Assembly: GCA_019117525.1 (NCBI GenBank) | Contig: DWZO01000094.1 | Coordinates: 1 to 13,791 of the forward strand | DNA: 13,791 nt | Source: Allocoprobacillus merdigallinarum | Lineage (GTDB): Bacteria > Bacillota_I > Bacilli_A > Erysipelotrichales > Coprobacillaceae | Direction: 5' to 3' | In this document: positions 13,065-13,791 of the stretch, piece by piece | Layout: the number at the start of each line of letters is the position of its first letter | Position numbering within the stretch: the stretch's first letter is position 1 | Translations under genes and position numbers: made by a program | The notes under the pieces: generated by a model | What the model was told of the DNA's origin: nothing | The model's input: only the letters and a program-made list of their open reading frames with translations | Database searches by the model: none

Positions 13065-13325
13065 ATGGCAAATGTTGTTCATTTTAATATGATCGTCGAT
13101 ATCAATCAGTTATTAAAAGAAAAAGGAATAGAATATTCCATTCATGCTATTGGAGCATGTACATGTAATGGCTTAGAACTTCGACAAGATGGTAAGGAAT
13201 ATCCTATTGATGAAATTATTGAATATATGAATGAGTATCTGGATAAAAAATGGATGAGAGTTAGAAAAAGCAAAGACAATGAACATATTCTTAATGTGGA
13301 ATCAAAGTTTGATTATGAAAAATGA
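13065..13325 (+). CDS. Small Cys-x-Cys protein of the ArsR-permease operon, unknown function
   Basis: A soluble 86-residue protein with a predicted helix-strand order: a helix at DINQLLKEKG (12-21), a strand YSIHAIG, then Ala-Cys32-Thr-Cys34-Asn-Gly, strand LELRQDG, a helix IDEIIEYMNEYLDKKW (48-63), and a final strand MRVRKS with an HILNVESKF end. The two cysteines could bind a thiophilic metal or metalloid. The layout distantly recalls small proteins annotated as RDAC family, a recollection only. An AGGAGG site overlaps the permease stop codon (TAG 13051-13053), and the stop TGA overlaps an ATG of the next frame, so the gene is translationally tied to the operon. A metallochaperone role is a guess. 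Confidence 0.85.
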   Translation: MANVVHFNMIVDINQLLKEKGIEYSIHAIGACTCNGLELRQDGKEYPIDEIIEYMNEYLDKKWMRVRKSKDNEHILNVESKFDYEK

Positions 13326-13339
13326 AAAGGAGAATGTAT

Positions 13340-13681
13340 ATGAATCTATTTAAAAAGAAAGAAAAAAAGGAATGTTGTTGTAGTCAGATTGATGAGGAAA
13401 GTGTTAAAAAAGCTGAGGAATTAATAAAAGATGATGGAATAAAAATCTTAGGCTCAGGATGTCAAAAATGTGATAAACTAGAGGAATCAGTAAGAATAGC
13501 ATTATCAGAATTCAATTTTAATTTACCAATTGAACATATCACTGATTTTTCTCAAATTGCATCCTATGGTGTTATGTCCACACCAGCATTAGTATTGAAT
13601 GGAGAAGTTGTTTCTTTTGGGAAAGTTTTATCAGTAGATGAAGTCAAACATATTTTATCAATAAAATCTAACCCTAGATAA
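13340..13681 (+). CDS. Small thioredoxin family protein (CQKC type)
   Basis: A 113-residue protein whose core KILGSGCQKCDKLEESV (35-51) has the CxxC redox site Cys41-Cys44. The cis-proline stretch YGVMSTPALVLNGEV (76-90, Pro82) and GKVLSVDEVKHIL (94-106) complete the fold typical of the MTH895-like thioredoxin group often encoded beside such permeases. Residues 1-25 add a lysine-rich start with Cys12-Cys13-Cys14, which could bind metal or form extra disulfides. The ATG at 13340 is chosen because AAGGAG lies seven bases upstream; an earlier ATG at 13322 overlaps the previous stop but has no suitable site. A role in reducing or passing on the substrate of the permease is inferred. Confidence 0.85.
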   Translation: MNLFKKKEKKECCCSQIDEESVKKAEELIKDDGIKILGSGCQKCDKLEESVRIALSEFNFNLPIEHITDFSQIASYGVMSTPALVLNGEVVSFGKVLSVDEVKHILSIKSNPR

Positions 13682-13711
13682 ATGTTGGTAACTATATTTA
13701 AAATATATTGA

Positions 13712-13789
13712 TTATATGGTCTTAAATGAAAATTCATTTGTAAAGTCACTATATCTTAGCTCACACATGGAGTTCATGATCTTCTTGTA
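13712..13789 (-). CDS. Possible C-terminal end of a gene entering from the right edge
   Basis: One minus-strand frame is open from the edge for 25 codons (YKKIMNSMCELRYSDFTNEF, then SFKTI) and stops at TAA 13714-13712. It is too short to identify, and a plus-strand frame from ATG 13716 is also open here. No T-tract terminator for the ArsR operon is visible before it; only a weak AAATGAA/TTCATTT hairpin (13724-13739). Confidence 0.2.
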   Translation of the reverse strand, partial: YKKIMNSMCELRYSDFTNEFSFKTI

Positions 13790-13791
13790 TA

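Noticed and set aside
13716..13791. Plus-strand frame from ATG 13716 open to the right edge
   Set aside because: No ribosome site before the ATG, and an equally long open frame exists on the other strand; no basis for choosing it.

Overview
The window is AT-rich DNA from a low-GC, endospore-forming member of the Bacillota. Three things point this way: spore-cortex and spore-maturation genes (dacB/dacF type, spmA, spmB, a SpoVIF-like gene), strong AGGAGG-type ribosome sites, and the gene order dacB-spmA-spmB-rluB, which is also found in Bacillus subtilis. Protein resemblance suggests an Erysipelotrichia/Coprobacillus-like gut bacterium. That placement is inference, not a search result.

Layout. 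Positions 1-98 hold the 3' end of a transposase-like gene (+). Positions 116-1799 (-) hold an Lsa/Vga-type ABC-F ribosome-protection gene with its own promoter and a leader that looks like a complete ribosome-controlled attenuator: a 13-codon upstream ORF, an anti-antiterminator, an antiterminator and a terminator. Positions 1809-4918 (-) carry spoVIF (with its own possible sigma-K promoter) and the operon [tail-anchored acidic/lysine-rich protein]-cmk-der. A divergent promoter pair near 4936-4999 separates that operon from a [4Fe-4S] ferredoxin gene (+). Positions 5222-8403 (-) carry a small zinc-ribbon protein, rluB, spmB, spmA and a D-Ala-D-Ala carboxypeptidase. The last three overlap one another and sit behind a possible sigma-E promoter. 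Next come a DUF5662-like HD-type protein (-) and, divergently, a two-helix membrane protein (+).

Positions 9608-11506 (-) are an accessory cluster: a Sir2-like protein without zinc cysteines, a DUF3781 protein, a decayed DUF7000-like gene (one frameshift plus one TGA, its last 48 codons still open), and a GNAT acetyltransferase.

Positions 11628-13681 (+) form an ArsR-regulated operon: an ArsR/SmtB repressor with a Cys-x-Cys sensor motif, an ArsP/DUF318-type permease with the PFCSCS motif, an unrecognised 86-residue protein with its own Cys-x-Cys, and a small CQKC thioredoxin with an added CCC stretch. The set reads as metalloid/organometalloid or thiol-linked export and redox handling, with no arsenate reductase or ArsB in view.

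The best leads are the ABC-F attenuator, the small Cys-x-Cys protein of the ArsR operon, and the doubly disrupted DUF7000-like gene.
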